Below are positions 42,060-53,000 of a stretch of 64,000 nt of DNA, one piece after another (the stretch's first letter is position 1; each line of letters begins with the position of its first letter). The notes beneath the pieces were generated by a model. That model saw nothing but the letters and a program-made list of their open reading frames with translations. It made no database searches and had not been told where the DNA came from. The stretch is from Petunia secreta (taxonomy: Eukaryota > Streptophyta > Magnoliopsida > Solanales > Solanaceae). The stretch is taken from contig JARKIP010000035.1 in the NCBI GenBank assembly GCA_029990175.1, positions 35,106,001 to 35,170,000 of the forward strand. Reading direction: 5' to 3'. The translations under genes and the position numbers were made by a program.

Positions 42060-45000
42060 ATGGCTGGAAACGATGGCCAAAGCATTGAAAAGCCTGAATT
42101 GTCGTTAGCCGATCTCATGGCTGCGATACAAGGCATCAGTGCCGAAGTAAGAGGAGTGAGTGCTCGAGTAGCTAACCTCGAGCAGGGAAACGCGTCCGTG
42201 GCCATGAATGGGTCCGGCGTGGGAACGAGCCAATCCACTCCGATGAAACCTGAGCTGTATGCTGAGCTTGTACGACAACATCAGTTGACGAGTGAAGCAA
42301 TTCGAAGAGAGCTTAACTTGGGCAATCCCCAAGCTGGAAATCAAAACTTGGGCATTCCCCGAGGAGAGAGGTTACCACTTCCAAGGACCCGAAGAGATCT
42401 TGGAGCTGTAACCGAAGAAGTTGATGAAGAGGAATTTCCCGAGGACGAATATGAGCGTGAGCCGCCATTCGCTCAACGAAGGCAAGCTCACCGAGGACGT
42501 GGAAATTTCCGAGGTCGAGGCCGGGGCGCAAATGTTGAAAGAAATATTGGGCGTGAGGCTGATGATCGAGAAGATGAGTTTCCCGAACAGGCTAGAGCTG
42601 TTCGAGATTCAAATTTGAACAGTGTCAAGATCACTATTCCACCCTTTAAAGGAACTAGTGATCCCGATGAGTATCTTGAATGGAAGCTTAAAATGGAGCG
42701 CATCTTTGAAACAAATGAGATGACCGATGAGAGAAAAGCTGCCCATGCCATTGCTTCGTTCGAAGCTTATGCATCAACATGGTGGGAATCTGACAAGAGG
42801 CATAGAAGAAGAAATGACTATCCAGTAGTCAATACATGGCCACAGTTGATGAGAGCGATGGATGGCAAGTACTTGAGTGCCAAGTACAGGCAGACTCAAA
42901 TGCAAAAACTCTATGAGTTAAAGCAAGGGTCCAAGTCCGTCCAAGAGTACCACGATGAGTTTGAAAAGGTTCGATTGAATCTTGATCTGGTCGAAGACGA
43001 AGAGCAAGCCATTATCAGATTCAAAAATGGCTTGGCTAGGGATGTGTCTTCTCAGTTGAGACTCCACGTGTACCACACGTTGGAAGATCTGTTCGATGCT
43101 GCCACCGAAGCTGAAAAATTGGTGAAGGACGATAAGGCAAACCGGTATCGAGGAGTCACTACTTCTACTCCTTTGAACCGAGGTAAAGAATGGAAAAGTC
43201 CAAACCAAACAAGTGCTAACGCTGTTCGAGATTCGAAGAGACCCTTCGAAAGAGGTGTGACCGTTAACCAACCGAGAGAAGTGGGAGGTAAAGTTCAACT
43301 CAACTCTCCTAGTGCTTCAAATATTCAGTGTCATAAATGCAGAGGTTATGGTCACATGGCAAAAGAGTGTCCAACTCGCAAAGTTATGCTTCTGCTCGAA
43401 GATGGAACCGTCCATGAGCAAGCGAGTGACACCGAGGAGGAAATTATCGAGGAGACTGATCGAGCTGAAGATGATGATGATCATGAGGCTGCCGAAGCTG
43501 ATCATCCGGAAATGTTTCTTGTGGTTCGAAGGAATTTGAGCTGCATGACTCTTGAAGAAGAGGACAACCAAAGAGAAAACCTCTTTCATGCCCGATGTCG
43601 AGTGAGGGGAAAGGTGTGTTCGATGATTATTGATTCTGGTAGTTGTGCAAATGTGGTGAGCCAAACTTTGGTTTCACAAATGGGACTACCTACGATGAAG
43701 CATCCCCACCCTTACAAATTACAATGGCTGAATGAGTGTGGAGAATTGAGGGTTGTCAAACAAGTGTGGATCAAGTTTAGAATCGGCGAGTATCAAGATG
43801 AAATGATATTCGATGTGGTGCCGATGCAAGCTTGTCATTTGCTCTTGGGTCGACCATGGCAATATGACCGAACAACTGTTCACAATGGCAGATCCAACAC
43901 TTACACCGTAAAGCTTGATGGGAAGAGTTTCATCCTCAAACCATTGTCTCCGAAACAAGTCTCCGAGGACTATAAACGAATGAAAGAATTGAAAGAAGCG
44001 GCCAAAGCTAAGCTTCCGATGGGAGCAAAATTGGGGCCCGAAGAGACAAACTCACCGACCGAAGTGAAAGGAATTTGTGCAATCATGCAACCCGGTGAGA
44101 TCTTACGAGGCAACGACCACGGTCAGATGATGATTTGCCTCGTGCACAAGGGTATCTTTCTAAACTCTAATGATGATTTTTCTAATGATAACCCTTTGCC
44201 TTTGTTGGTTCAAAAAGTTTTGCAGGACTTCGAGGACATGTTTCCCGAGGAAATGCCAGGTGGATTACCTCCGTTGAGGGGAATCGAGCACCAAATTGAC
44301 TTCGTACCAGGGTCTCAAATCCCTAACAAACCTGCATACCGGTGTAATCCCGAAGACACCAAAGAGCTCCAACGGCAGGTTGATGAATTGCTGCACAAGG
44401 GCCTCGTTCGTGAGAGCTTGAGTCCTTGCGCCGTTCCTGTTATCCTTGTTCCGAAGAAGGATGGAACATGGCGAATGTGCGTTGACTGTCGAGCAGTCAA
44501 CAAAATAACGGTAAAGTATCGTCATCCTATCCCTCGATTAGATGACATGCTAGATGAGTTAAGTGGTTCTTCATGTTTTTCGAAGATAGACCTCAGGTCC
44601 GGTTACCACCAGATCCGAATGAAACCCGGTGACGAGTGGAAAACCGCATTCAAGACCAAATTCGGTCTCTATGAATGGTTGGTGATGCCTTTTGGCTTAT
44701 CCAATGCACCGAGCACATTCATGCGACTGATGAACCATGTGCTCAAGCCGTTCATAAATAAGTTTGTTGTCGTTTATTTCGATGACATACTTGTTTATAG
44801 CAGAACCATGGGTGAACATGTCGACCACCTAAGGCAAGTACTTGAAAAGCTTCGAGAAGAGAAGTTGTTTGCCAACTTCAAGAAATGCGCCTTTGGTGTC
44901 GATCGTGTAGTCTTTCTTGGATTTGTTGTCAGTGCTAATGGTGTCGAAGTCGACGAATCAAAAGTCGAAGCCATCAAAGATTGGCCAACTCCAACCTCGG

Positions 45001-47084
45001 TATCACAAGTTCGTAGCTTCCATGGCTTAGCTAGCTTTTACCGAAGGTTTGTTCGTGACTTTAGCACCATAGCAGCTCCTTTAACCGAGCTGGTGAAGAA
45101 AGACTATCCATTTGTGTGGGGAGAGTCCCAAGAGAGGGCTTTCCAAGAGTTGAAGCGGAGGCTTTGTTCTGCCCCGTTGTTACAACTCCCTGACTTCGGC
45201 AAAGCATTCGAAGTCGAGTGTGATGCGTCTGGAGTTGGGATCGGAGGAGTGCTGATGCAAGAATCGAAGCCGATCGCTTACTTTAGCGAAAAGCTTAAGG
45301 GCGCAACTTTGAATTACTCTACGTATGACAAAGAGTTGTATGCCCTCGTTCGAGCACTCGCCCATTGGCAGCATTATTTGTGGCCTCGAGAGTTTGTGAT
45401 CAACAGTGATCATGAGTCTTTGAAACATCTCCGAGGTCAGGAGAAATTGAATCGAAGACATGCCAAGTGGGTTGAATTCATTGAAAGCTTTCCCTATGTA
45501 ATTCATTACAAAAAGGGAAAAGATAATGTTGTGGCCGATGCGCTATCAAGGAAATTTTCCTTAGCGACCACTCTCGCCTCTAGGCTCATGGGATTCGAAA
45601 GCATCAAGCTAATGTACGATGACGATCCCAAGCTGAAATGCGTTCGTGACGCAATCTTGAGTGGCCGAAGGGTTGAGAAGTATCAGTGGCACGATGGCTA
45701 CCTCTTCAAGAATGGGAGGGTTTGTGTGCCAGTGTCATCGTGGAGAGAGCTCCTTGTTCGGGAAGCTCACTCCGGTGGACTGATGGGGCACTTCGGTGTC
45801 GACAAAACTCTTGGTATCTTGACCGAGCAGTTCCATTGGCCCAAAATGCGACGAGATGTGGAAAGGCTTTGCAACGCTTGTCTCGTTTGCAAGAAAGCTA
45901 AATCGAAGTCCAACCCTCATGGTTTGTACACCCCGTTGCCTGTGCCTGATCGACCTTGGGTTGATATATCCATGGACTTTGTCTTGGGGTTACCGAGGTC
46001 GGGGGGAGGACATGATAGCATCTTCGTTGTGGTTGACCGTTTTTCAAAAATGGCTCACTTTATTCCTTGCAAAAAGTGTGATGATGCACAGCATGTAGCT
46101 ACATTGTTTGTTTCTAACGTGTTAAAATTGCATGGTGTACCTCGTACTATTGTGAGTGATCGAGACTCGAAGTTCTTGAGTCATTTTTGGAAGTGTTTGT
46201 GGGGTGCCCTCGGCACCAAGCTACTATTCTCGACGTCTCACCATCCTCAAACTGATGGACAGACCGAGGTAGTTAACCGAACCTTGGGATCGTTGCTTCG
46301 GGCAATGACCAAAGGGAAGGTTGGAAACTGGGCTGATCGTTTGCCCATGATGGAGTTTGCATACAATCGAACGGTGCATAGAATGATCAACATGACCCCG
46401 TTTGAATGTGTGTATGGCTTTAATCCTTTAATTCCACTTGATTTAACCCCATTGCCTCGAGATTCTGTTCTTGATTTTGAAGGTACTCGACGAGCAGCTG
46501 CCTTGATCGAATTGCATGCAAAGGTGAAGAAGAACCTCGAGGAGGCCTATGCAAAGGTTGCCTTAAAGAAAAACAAGGGGCGTAAAAAGTTGGAATTAAA
46601 GAAGGGAGATTGGGTTTGGGTTCACTTCCGAAAGGAACGCTTCCCGAACCAAAGGAAAGGAAAGTTGGCTCCTCGAGGGGATGGTCCATTTCAAGTGTTG
46701 ACCAAGATCAACAACAATGCCTACGTGATCGACCTCCCTGGTGAGTATAACGTGTCCAACACCTTTAATGTTGCTGACTTAGTTCCTTGTGTTGTAGGTC
46801 CAACTTCGGAGGACGAGGAAGGCTTGATTTCGAGGACGAAACCTTCTCAAGAAGGGGAGGATGATGCAGCCCGATCACGTGCTGATCAAGTGATCGATCC
46901 ACCGATGAGACCGATGACAAGAAGCCAAGCCAAGTTGCTGCACGATGTGCACGTTCACTTAGCCTGGCCGAAGGAAAACAATTGCTCCGAAGCTGAGTGG
47001 CCGAGCTCAAGAATCGAAGGCATTATCTTCAGATTTGAGCCCGAAGGCAAAGTGAACGAGGACAATGAGCTCGAAGACAATTGA
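42060..47084 (+). CDS. gag-pol: C1 gag-pol polyprotein, full length
   Basis: 1674 residues from ATG 42060. Gag: N-terminal helix, LGNPQ and LGIPRG, RG-rich patch about 145-156, gag core about 200-355, CCHC knuckle CHKCRGYGHMAKEC 424-437. Protease: DSG 525-527 and LLGRPW. RT: YFDD at about 910. RNase H: ECDAS. Integrase: HHCC finger, SMDF, SDRD, TEVVNR and GPF. The last 74 residues (from about 1601) lie inside the 3' LTR and include RPMTRSQAK. No chromodomain. One frame throughout and no stops. C differs clearly from B1 and H in gag but keeps the same pol architecture. It could act as a helper for X elements. Confidence 0.95.
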   Translation: MAGNDGQSIEKPELSLADLMAAIQGISAEVRGVSARVANLEQGNASVAMNGSGVGTSQSTPMKPELYAELVRQHQLTSEAIRRELNLGNPQAGNQNLGIPRGERLPLPRTRRDLGAVTEEVDEEEFPEDEYEREPPFAQRRQAHRGRGNFRGRGRGANVERNIGREADDREDEFPEQARAVRDSNLNSVKITIPPFKGTSDPDEYLEWKLKMERIFETNEMTDERKAAHAIASFEAYASTWWESDKRHRRRNDYPVVNTWPQLMRAMDGKYLSAKYRQTQMQKLYELKQGSKSVQEYHDEFEKVRLNLDLVEDEEQAIIRFKNGLARDVSSQLRLHVYHTLEDLFDAATEAEKLVKDDKANRYRGVTTSTPLNRGKEWKSPNQTSANAVRDSKRPFERGVTVNQPREVGGKVQLNSPSASNIQCHKCRGYGHMAKECPTRKVMLLLEDGTVHEQASDTEEEIIEETDRAEDDDDHEAAEADHPEMFLVVRRNLSCMTLEEEDNQRENLFHARCRVRGKVCSMIIDSGSCANVVSQTLVSQMGLPTMKHPHPYKLQWLNECGELRVVKQVWIKFRIGEYQDEMIFDVVPMQACHLLLGRPWQYDRTTVHNGRSNTYTVKLDGKSFILKPLSPKQVSEDYKRMKELKEAAKAKLPMGAKLGPEETNSPTEVKGICAIMQPGEILRGNDHGQMMICLVHKGIFLNSNDDFSNDNPLPLLVQKVLQDFEDMFPEEMPGGLPPLRGIEHQIDFVPGSQIPNKPAYRCNPEDTKELQRQVDELLHKGLVRESLSPCAVPVILVPKKDGTWRMCVDCRAVNKITVKYRHPIPRLDDMLDELSGSSCFSKIDLRSGYHQIRMKPGDEWKTAFKTKFGLYEWLVMPFGLSNAPSTFMRLMNHVLKPFINKFVVVYFDDILVYSRTMGEHVDHLRQVLEKLREEKLFANFKKCAFGVDRVVFLGFVVSANGVEVDESKVEAIKDWPTPTSVSQVRSFHGLASFYRRFVRDFSTIAAPLTELVKKDYPFVWGESQERAFQELKRRLCSAPLLQLPDFGKAFEVECDASGVGIGGVLMQESKPIAYFSEKLKGATLNYSTYDKELYALVRALAHWQHYLWPREFVINSDHESLKHLRGQEKLNRRHAKWVEFIESFPYVIHYKKGKDNVVADALSRKFSLATTLASRLMGFESIKLMYDDDPKLKCVRDAILSGRRVEKYQWHDGYLFKNGRVCVPVSSWRELLVREAHSGGLMGHFGVDKTLGILTEQFHWPKMRRDVERLCNACLVCKKAKSKSNPHGLYTPLPVPDRPWVDISMDFVLGLPRSGGGHDSIFVVVDRFSKMAHFIPCKKCDDAQHVATLFVSNVLKLHGVPRTIVSDRDSKFLSHFWKCLWGALGTKLLFSTSHHPQTDGQTEVVNRTLGSLLRAMTKGKVGNWADRLPMMEFAYNRTVHRMINMTPFECVYGFNPLIPLDLTPLPRDSVLDFEGTRRAAALIELHAKVKKNLEEAYAKVALKKNKGRKKLELKKGDWVWVHFRKERFPNQRKGKLAPRGDGPFQVLTKINNNAYVIDLPGEYNVSNTFNVADLVPCVVGPTSEDEEGLISRTKPSQEGEDDAARSRADQVIDPPMRPMTRSQAKLLHDVHVHLAWPKENNCSEAEWPSSRIEGIIFRFEPEGKVNEDNELEDN

Positions 47085-47180
47085 GCGTCCGAAGGCAACA
47101 AGTGTGTGCTCGAGCAGACAATCAAGAACCGAAGCCAAGGCTTACCGAAGTCAAAGCCTGCCGAACACATTTTAGTTCAG
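46862..47180 (+). repeat. LTR, family C, first 319 bases (3' LTR of C1, broken)
   Basis: Starts TGATGCAG after polypurine tract 46849-46861 and includes the end of the pol frame. At TTTAGTTCAG it is interrupted and joined to the inside of a family A LTR. Confidence 0.93.
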
Positions 47181-48701
47181 GTGAGCGTCTTGTATATCCT
47201 TGGCTTGACTTCGAGTGAATGGTCTCGATGCAATTTGGGTTGCATCATCCTCCCCTTCTTGAGAAGATTTCGTCCTCGAAATTGATGAGACCCAAATCGC
47301 ACCAAGACACTTTCCTGAGACCCAAATCGCACCAAGACACTTTCCAACACTTTCCGACTTGTGCCAAGCTTGGAAGATACAATGGACTTGAAGTCAAGGG
47401 CTTTGGAAGTGTTCCGGATGGTTTCATCATTAGGCTCCACGCCTAAGGAGGAGGAAGGAGGCCCAGCACAGCTAGGCGCCCCGCCTGGGAAGCTTTCTGC
47501 CTAAGTGTGCAAAATGGTGCCAGTCGCTCCGCCTACCTAGGCCCCCAGCTCAGGCGCCCGCCTACCCCAGGCGCCCCGCCTACCCCCAGGCGCCCCGCCT
47601 GGACTCAGCATAAGCCAGGCGCCCCACCTAGCCCAGGCGCCCCTCCCAGTTCGCAGATTTAGTAGACTTTTACTATTTTGCCCTACGTGGCTTATTTGTT
47701 GAACCTTATTAGTAAGGGTAGTTAAGTCTTTGTGTAAGCTTGGGAAACACTATAAATAGCCAAGCCTAGCTTATTTTACATTGAGTTGATGTTGAATGAT
47801 GAATTGAATATTGTAAAGAGTGGATTCTCTTTGGGTTTATGAAAACCAACCTTAGTTGGGACTTGTTACTTCTAGTGGATTCTAGTTGCCTAACAACCCC
47901 GCCCCGATCATTCTACTTGCGGGTCCTAGTTGGCTCGAGGGTAGTTGCATAGCGTAGGTGTTCTTGTCCTTCTTCCGGGGTGTAATGGAACAAGTTCTCC
48001 GTTGCTACTTGGGATTAGAGATCGAGTTACGTCTCGTTCTTATCTTTTTACTTTCCGCATTTTGATTCTCATCAGTTTGGTATCAGAGCAAGGCTCGGGT
48101 TTTGTTTCTACAAACCCCCGACCCTTGGTTCTTCGTGCCTAGTATCTTTTCTTTTAGTTTTCTTGTTGTTGAAGTTATTGAAAGAAGAAAATTACAAAAA
48201 AATTGAAAAATTGAAAAATCCAAAAATTGGGTGTATCTTGTTGGTTTGGATGATTTATGATATGGGTGTTATAGATTCTTGATCGTGGATGAATTCCCGT
48301 TACTTGGATACCAAAATTGTTTGGATTGGTGGAGTTTGAAAATTTGAAACCCCAAAACCCCTTAAACCCTTGAAGAACTTGTTGATGCAGCCCGATCACG
48401 TGCTGATCAAGTGATCGATCCACCGATGAGACCGATGACAAGAAGCCAAGCCAAGTTGCTGCACGATGTGCACGTTCACTTAGCCTGGCCGAAGGAAAAC
48501 AATTGCTCCGAAGCTGAGTGGCCGAGCTCAAGAATCGAAGGCATTATCTTCAGATTTGAGCCCGAAGGCAAAGTGAACGAGGACAATGAGCTCGAAGACA
48601 ATTGAGCGTCCGAAGGCAACAAGTGTGTGCTCGAGCAGACAATCAAGAACCGAAGCCAAGGCTTACCGAAGTCAAAGCCTGCCGAACACATTTTAGTTCA
48701 G
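47181..48701 (+). repeat. 1521-bp duplication of 38878-40398 inside the C 3' LTR
   Basis: Contains, in order, the last 67 bases of the A3 LTR, the A3 polypurine region, the whole B2 5' LTR (47283-48074), its primer-binding site (48078-48089) and leader, and the first 319 bases of the C LTR. Offset from the source is a constant 8303 bp, and no differences are seen by eye. The B-like LTR here is therefore not an independent insertion. It arose by duplication after C had inserted. Confidence 0.92.
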
Positions 48702-49133
48702 GCCTGCGTGGCTTAGTTCTATTGGTCGCTTGTGACCTTTTACTAGTTTACCCTTAGTAGTCCCTATATAAACCTTATTCCCTTACACTGAAGAAGGTAG
48801 AAGTTTTTGGATATTGAAGTGAATGAAAGTGCCGAGCACATTTCTTCTTGTCTCCGTCGTGAGCAAAATCCCGGTGAGGGCTTTTAAGGACTTGTGGCTT
48901 TCGGTTAGTCCGATTGAACATTCCTCTTGATCATTCAGTTTGCAAGAGGCAATGTTCTCTTGAGGATTGTTGCATAGTTAGGGTGATTCTTGTCTCCCTT
49001 TTGATCGAGCTTAGGGACAAGTTCCCCTCTGTTCTTTCGAAAGAAGCAAGTTTTGTCTTGCTTTTATCTTCTTCTTTAATTGTTCTTGTTCCGCGTTTGT
49101 GCTAAGCTTCCCTTCGGGAATTGCATTGCACCA
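48383..49133 (+). repeat. LTR, family C, full-length right copy
   Basis: 751 bp, TGATGCAG to TGCACCA; its first 319 bases belong to the 1521-bp duplication and the rest completes the 3' LTR. TATA at 48765-48772. One base differs from the 5' LTR just after the duplication (GCCTGCG versus CCCTGCG). Confidence 0.93.
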
Positions 49134-50075
49134 CTTGTTCTTGATGATTTTGGCTTGATTCTTGGGTTGGATTGATGTTTGATTGGAAATTTGTTATTGG
49201 GGATTGAACTTCACTGAAGAACAAACGATTTGATACCAATTTTGTGGGATTTGAGTATGAATAACACCAAGTTTGATGAATCACAATCCATTTTGAAGAC
49301 CCTTTGAAAAACCCCCTTGTTCTTGAGTTCTTGGCATTGAATCTTGAAATTGATTGATTGTTTGGATGTTAATGTGATTGGGGTTTGTTAAGGAAGATCA
49401 AAAACAACTTTGGGTATCATTGGATTGTGAAAACAAGTTGAAAACATCGGATTTGGAGCTTGAAAATCGACTTGAAACGAGTTTGGAACGAGTTGGGAAA
49501 GGCTTCAGGCCAGGCGCCCCGCCTAAGCCAGGCGCCCCGCCTGACTTGGCTACTGCCTAAGTCTCAGGCGCCCCGCCTAGATCCAGGCGCCCCGCCTGGA
49601 ACACTGCACAGTCTAGGCGCCCCACCTGAGTTTCAGGCGCCCCTCCTGAGTGCTGAAAGTGTTGTTTCGGGTAGATTTTCATAGGCATTTCCCTTTGTTT
49701 GATAATATAACATCTAGTTAGTGCTACTTTGAGTACCCATTCTACTTGAATAGTGCTAACCTTTTAATTGCTATTAGGATCATCGTGCCTAGAAAGGAGA
49801 CTAGAATTCAAAGAAGATCCGTAGTATCTTTTGGTTCAAGTCCTCACTTCAAATTGCTTAGCGTTCATCGAGTCATATCAACTCCACTCACCCCGGAGTA
49901 CAATTGGCTCGTGAATAGTTGGTTGGGTTGAGGATTGATAGTCAACTACTTGAAGCTCTTGGTAACAAGTCCGAGTGAAATATCCACCACCACCCCCAAA
50001 AGAGTGATCCGAGTGAACTCAAGTGAGGGAGTGAGTGAGGTCTTTTACTAACGTTTGTTGCTTCTTGTAGGTACA
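49134..50075 (+). other. B2 leader, second part, with GGCGCC cluster
   Basis: Starts with the right target duplication CTTGT and continues the B2 leader. CAGGCGCCCCGCCT-type palindromes at 49507-49650 match the U3 motif of the same element. Pre-gag module: GTGAGGGAGTG, TACTAAC, pyrimidine tract, TGTAG/GTACA ending at 50070. Confidence 0.75.
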
Positions 50076-53000
50076 ATGGCAAACGATGGAGATGATCCCA
50101 TGAAGCATTTCATGGCCACCATTATGGCTAAATTGGAGGATATCTCATTGAGACTTGAAACCGTCGAGAGGAATCAAGTTGAGACCGGTGAGAGGAGGAC
50201 CCCGAGTGTCCAAATTGAATCCGGAGAGGGCACGAGTCATAGCACTCCTATGACTCCCGGACACTTTGTTGAGCTAAACAAGAGGTATGAACAAAGCAAG
50301 GTTGAAGCTCTACGGGAGCGTGGGTTGGGCAATCCCCAACACGAGAGCAATCCTCTCAACTTGGGCAATCCCCAAGGAAATGCTCCACTTCGAAGACCCG
50401 TTAGGTTTCTCCCACCTCTGGAGCAAGTTGTTGAGGCTCAAGAAGAGGAGGAAGCCGAGTATGGTGATGAAGCCTATGGGTATGATGCTCATTATCAACC
50501 TAGGAGGCCAATGAATTGGGGTCAAAATGTGGATCGGGGTAGAGGCCGAGGTCGAGGGCCACCCATGAGATTTGATGGAAGGAATGCTAGGAGAGAATAT
50601 GTTGCTCATGATGACCACTATGGAGGCCAACCGGAGCCTAACTATGGGGTGCGTGACAACAACAACAATCTCAATAGTGTGAAGCTTAATCTTCCATCCT
50701 TTAAGGGAGCTTGTGATCCGGAGGCATATATGGAATGGGTTCTACTTATAGAGAGAGTGTTTGACACAAATGAGATGACCGATGAGAAGAAAGGTACTTA
50801 TGCTATTTCATCCTTTGAGTCTTATGCTTCTACTTGGTGGGAATCCATAAAGAGAACAAGAAGAAGAGCGGGTGTGCATGTGAATGTGACATGGAATGAA
50901 TTGAAGGCCCTCATGAATACCAAGTATGTGACTCCTAGATATCGACAAGAGCAACTCAAGAAGCTCTATGATCTAAAGCAAGGTGTCAAGACGGTTCATG
51001 AGTACTATGATGAGTTTGAGAAGACCCGATTGGCCTTAGATATGGAGACCGAGGATGAAGAGCAAGCCATGATCCGTTTCAAGAATGGCTTGAGCTATGG
51101 TATAGCTTCTCAATTGAGGTTGCATTCTTATCCTTCACTTCAAGATCTATTGGAAGCCGCTATTGAAGCCGAGCATTGGCTTAAGGGGGAAAAGTTCACC
51201 CGTTACAAGAGTAGCACTCCTACTCCCGTGAACCAACCAAGAGAGTGGAAGACCCCAAATGCAAGCTTTCCAAGTGCCAATGCTAGCAAAGAAGTGAAGA
51301 AGCCATATGAGAAGACTACTCCACCTTTGGAAGGTACTTCTAAAACTCGCTTGAGCAATCCTATTTCTAAGTGCAAGGGCTATGGGCATATTGCTAAAGA
51401 ATGCTCCACAAAACGAACCATGGTTGTGGTTGGCAATTTAGTGTATGAACAAGAAAGTGAGTCCGAAAATGGAGAAGTAGAGGGGGATGAGGAAGTTGAT
51501 TGTGAGGAGGCCGTAGAAGAGGATGATGGCCCTCAAATGTTCTTGGTGGTTAGGAGAAGCTTGAGTACCATTGTTATGGAAGAGGAGGTGGAAAATGATC
51601 AAAGGGAAAACCTCTTTCATGCTAGGTGCCGAGTAATGGGCCAAGTATGCTCAATGGTTGTTGATTCGGGAAGTTGTACCAACATAGTGAGCCAAACCTT
51701 GATTTCCCAATTGAAGTTACCCACTCTAAAGCATCCAAAACCATATCGTTTACAATGGCTTAGCGAGTGTGGTGAACTAAAGGTGGTGAAACAAGCGTTG
51801 ATTGAGTTTAGCATTGGGAGCTATAAGGATAAGATCATGTTTGACGTGGTCCCGATGCAAGCATGCCATTTATTGTTTGGGAGACCATGGCAACATGATA
51901 GGTGTGTAGTGCATGATGGCCGGACCAACTCCTATACGGTTAAGCAAGATGGGAGAAAGTATGTGCTTAGACCTTTGACTCCAAGGCAAGTGAGGGAAGA
52001 CTACAAACGAATGAAGGAGTTGAGGGAAGAGGCTAAAGCAAAGTCACCCATTGTACTTGAACCCGAGGCAAACAATCTTATTGTTTTGCCAATGCATGAT
52101 GAAAATGAGAGTCACTCCACTTCAAATGAGAGAGAAAAGATAGAGAGAAGTGAGGGAGTGACCGGTGACAATCCAAGAGAGGAAAAAGGAGAGGACTTGA
52201 GGAGTGATGTGAGGGGATTGTCACCACAAACTACACTTGACCATGAGGTAAAATTGAGAGAGATGAGAGGTGAGGAAGGAAAAATTGAGAGTGAGAGCAC
52301 CCATTGTTCTAACCCTTCTTTATCTTCTATCTTTTCTTGTGAAAGCTCTTGTGTAGGTACATTTGAAGACAAGTCATTGGAGCCTCAATGTGAGCTTCAT
52401 GAAGGAGAAGTTGCATATGACACTTCAAACCTTGTGAGTGATCAAGGGAGTACTACAAATGTAAGTGTTGCTTCACCTTTTCATGAACCTACTAGCTACT
52501 TGTCTTGTAATGACTCAACACTAGTTGGTGTTTTTGATGCATCTAGTGAATATGCCACTAGTGAAGAGTCTAGTTGTCAACTTGTGTGTGCTTGTGAGAC
52601 ACTAGTTGGAAGGGATTTTATGCCACATCATGATGTGAGCTCATTGTTCATTGAACCCTTCCCTAGTGTAGATTTGATAGTTGACCATGATTGTGACCTT
52701 TGCTATGACACACCGCCAACCTTTGACATAGGGAAAGATGAGGTAGTTGATCATTCCCTAATTGATATGCTTCTATTTAGTGGACCAATGTGTTGTGGTA
52801 AGGATGGTCTTGACCTTGAGGAGTCCAAATTGCATGAATTGGACAAGGTTGTCTACGATGACTCCTCAAGTGAACCTAGTCTTGATAACTTGTCTATGCT
52901 TGATCATGATAGTGAGATGCATGTTTATACTAATCCATTGTTTGAAGGCATTCTCATTAGTGGTAATGACTTGTATCGGACTAGGGTGAATAGCAAATTG

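Larger units (their letters stand above)
40080..49133 (+). mobile_element. Family C autonomous retrotransposon with duplicated 3' region (element C1)
   Basis: 5' LTR, primer-binding site, long leader, one open gag-pol frame and 3' LTR, flanked by CTTGT at 40075-40079 and 49134-49138. The 3' LTR is abnormal: its first 319 bases are followed by a 1521-bp copy of the sequence upstream of and including the start of the 5' LTR, then by the rest of the LTR. The coding frame is not damaged. Confidence 0.95.

Noticed and set aside
47283..48074. An independent family B LTR insertion or solo LTR
   Set aside because: Its flanks, including A LTR and C LTR parts, repeat 38878-40398 at a constant offset, so it is part of a duplication.
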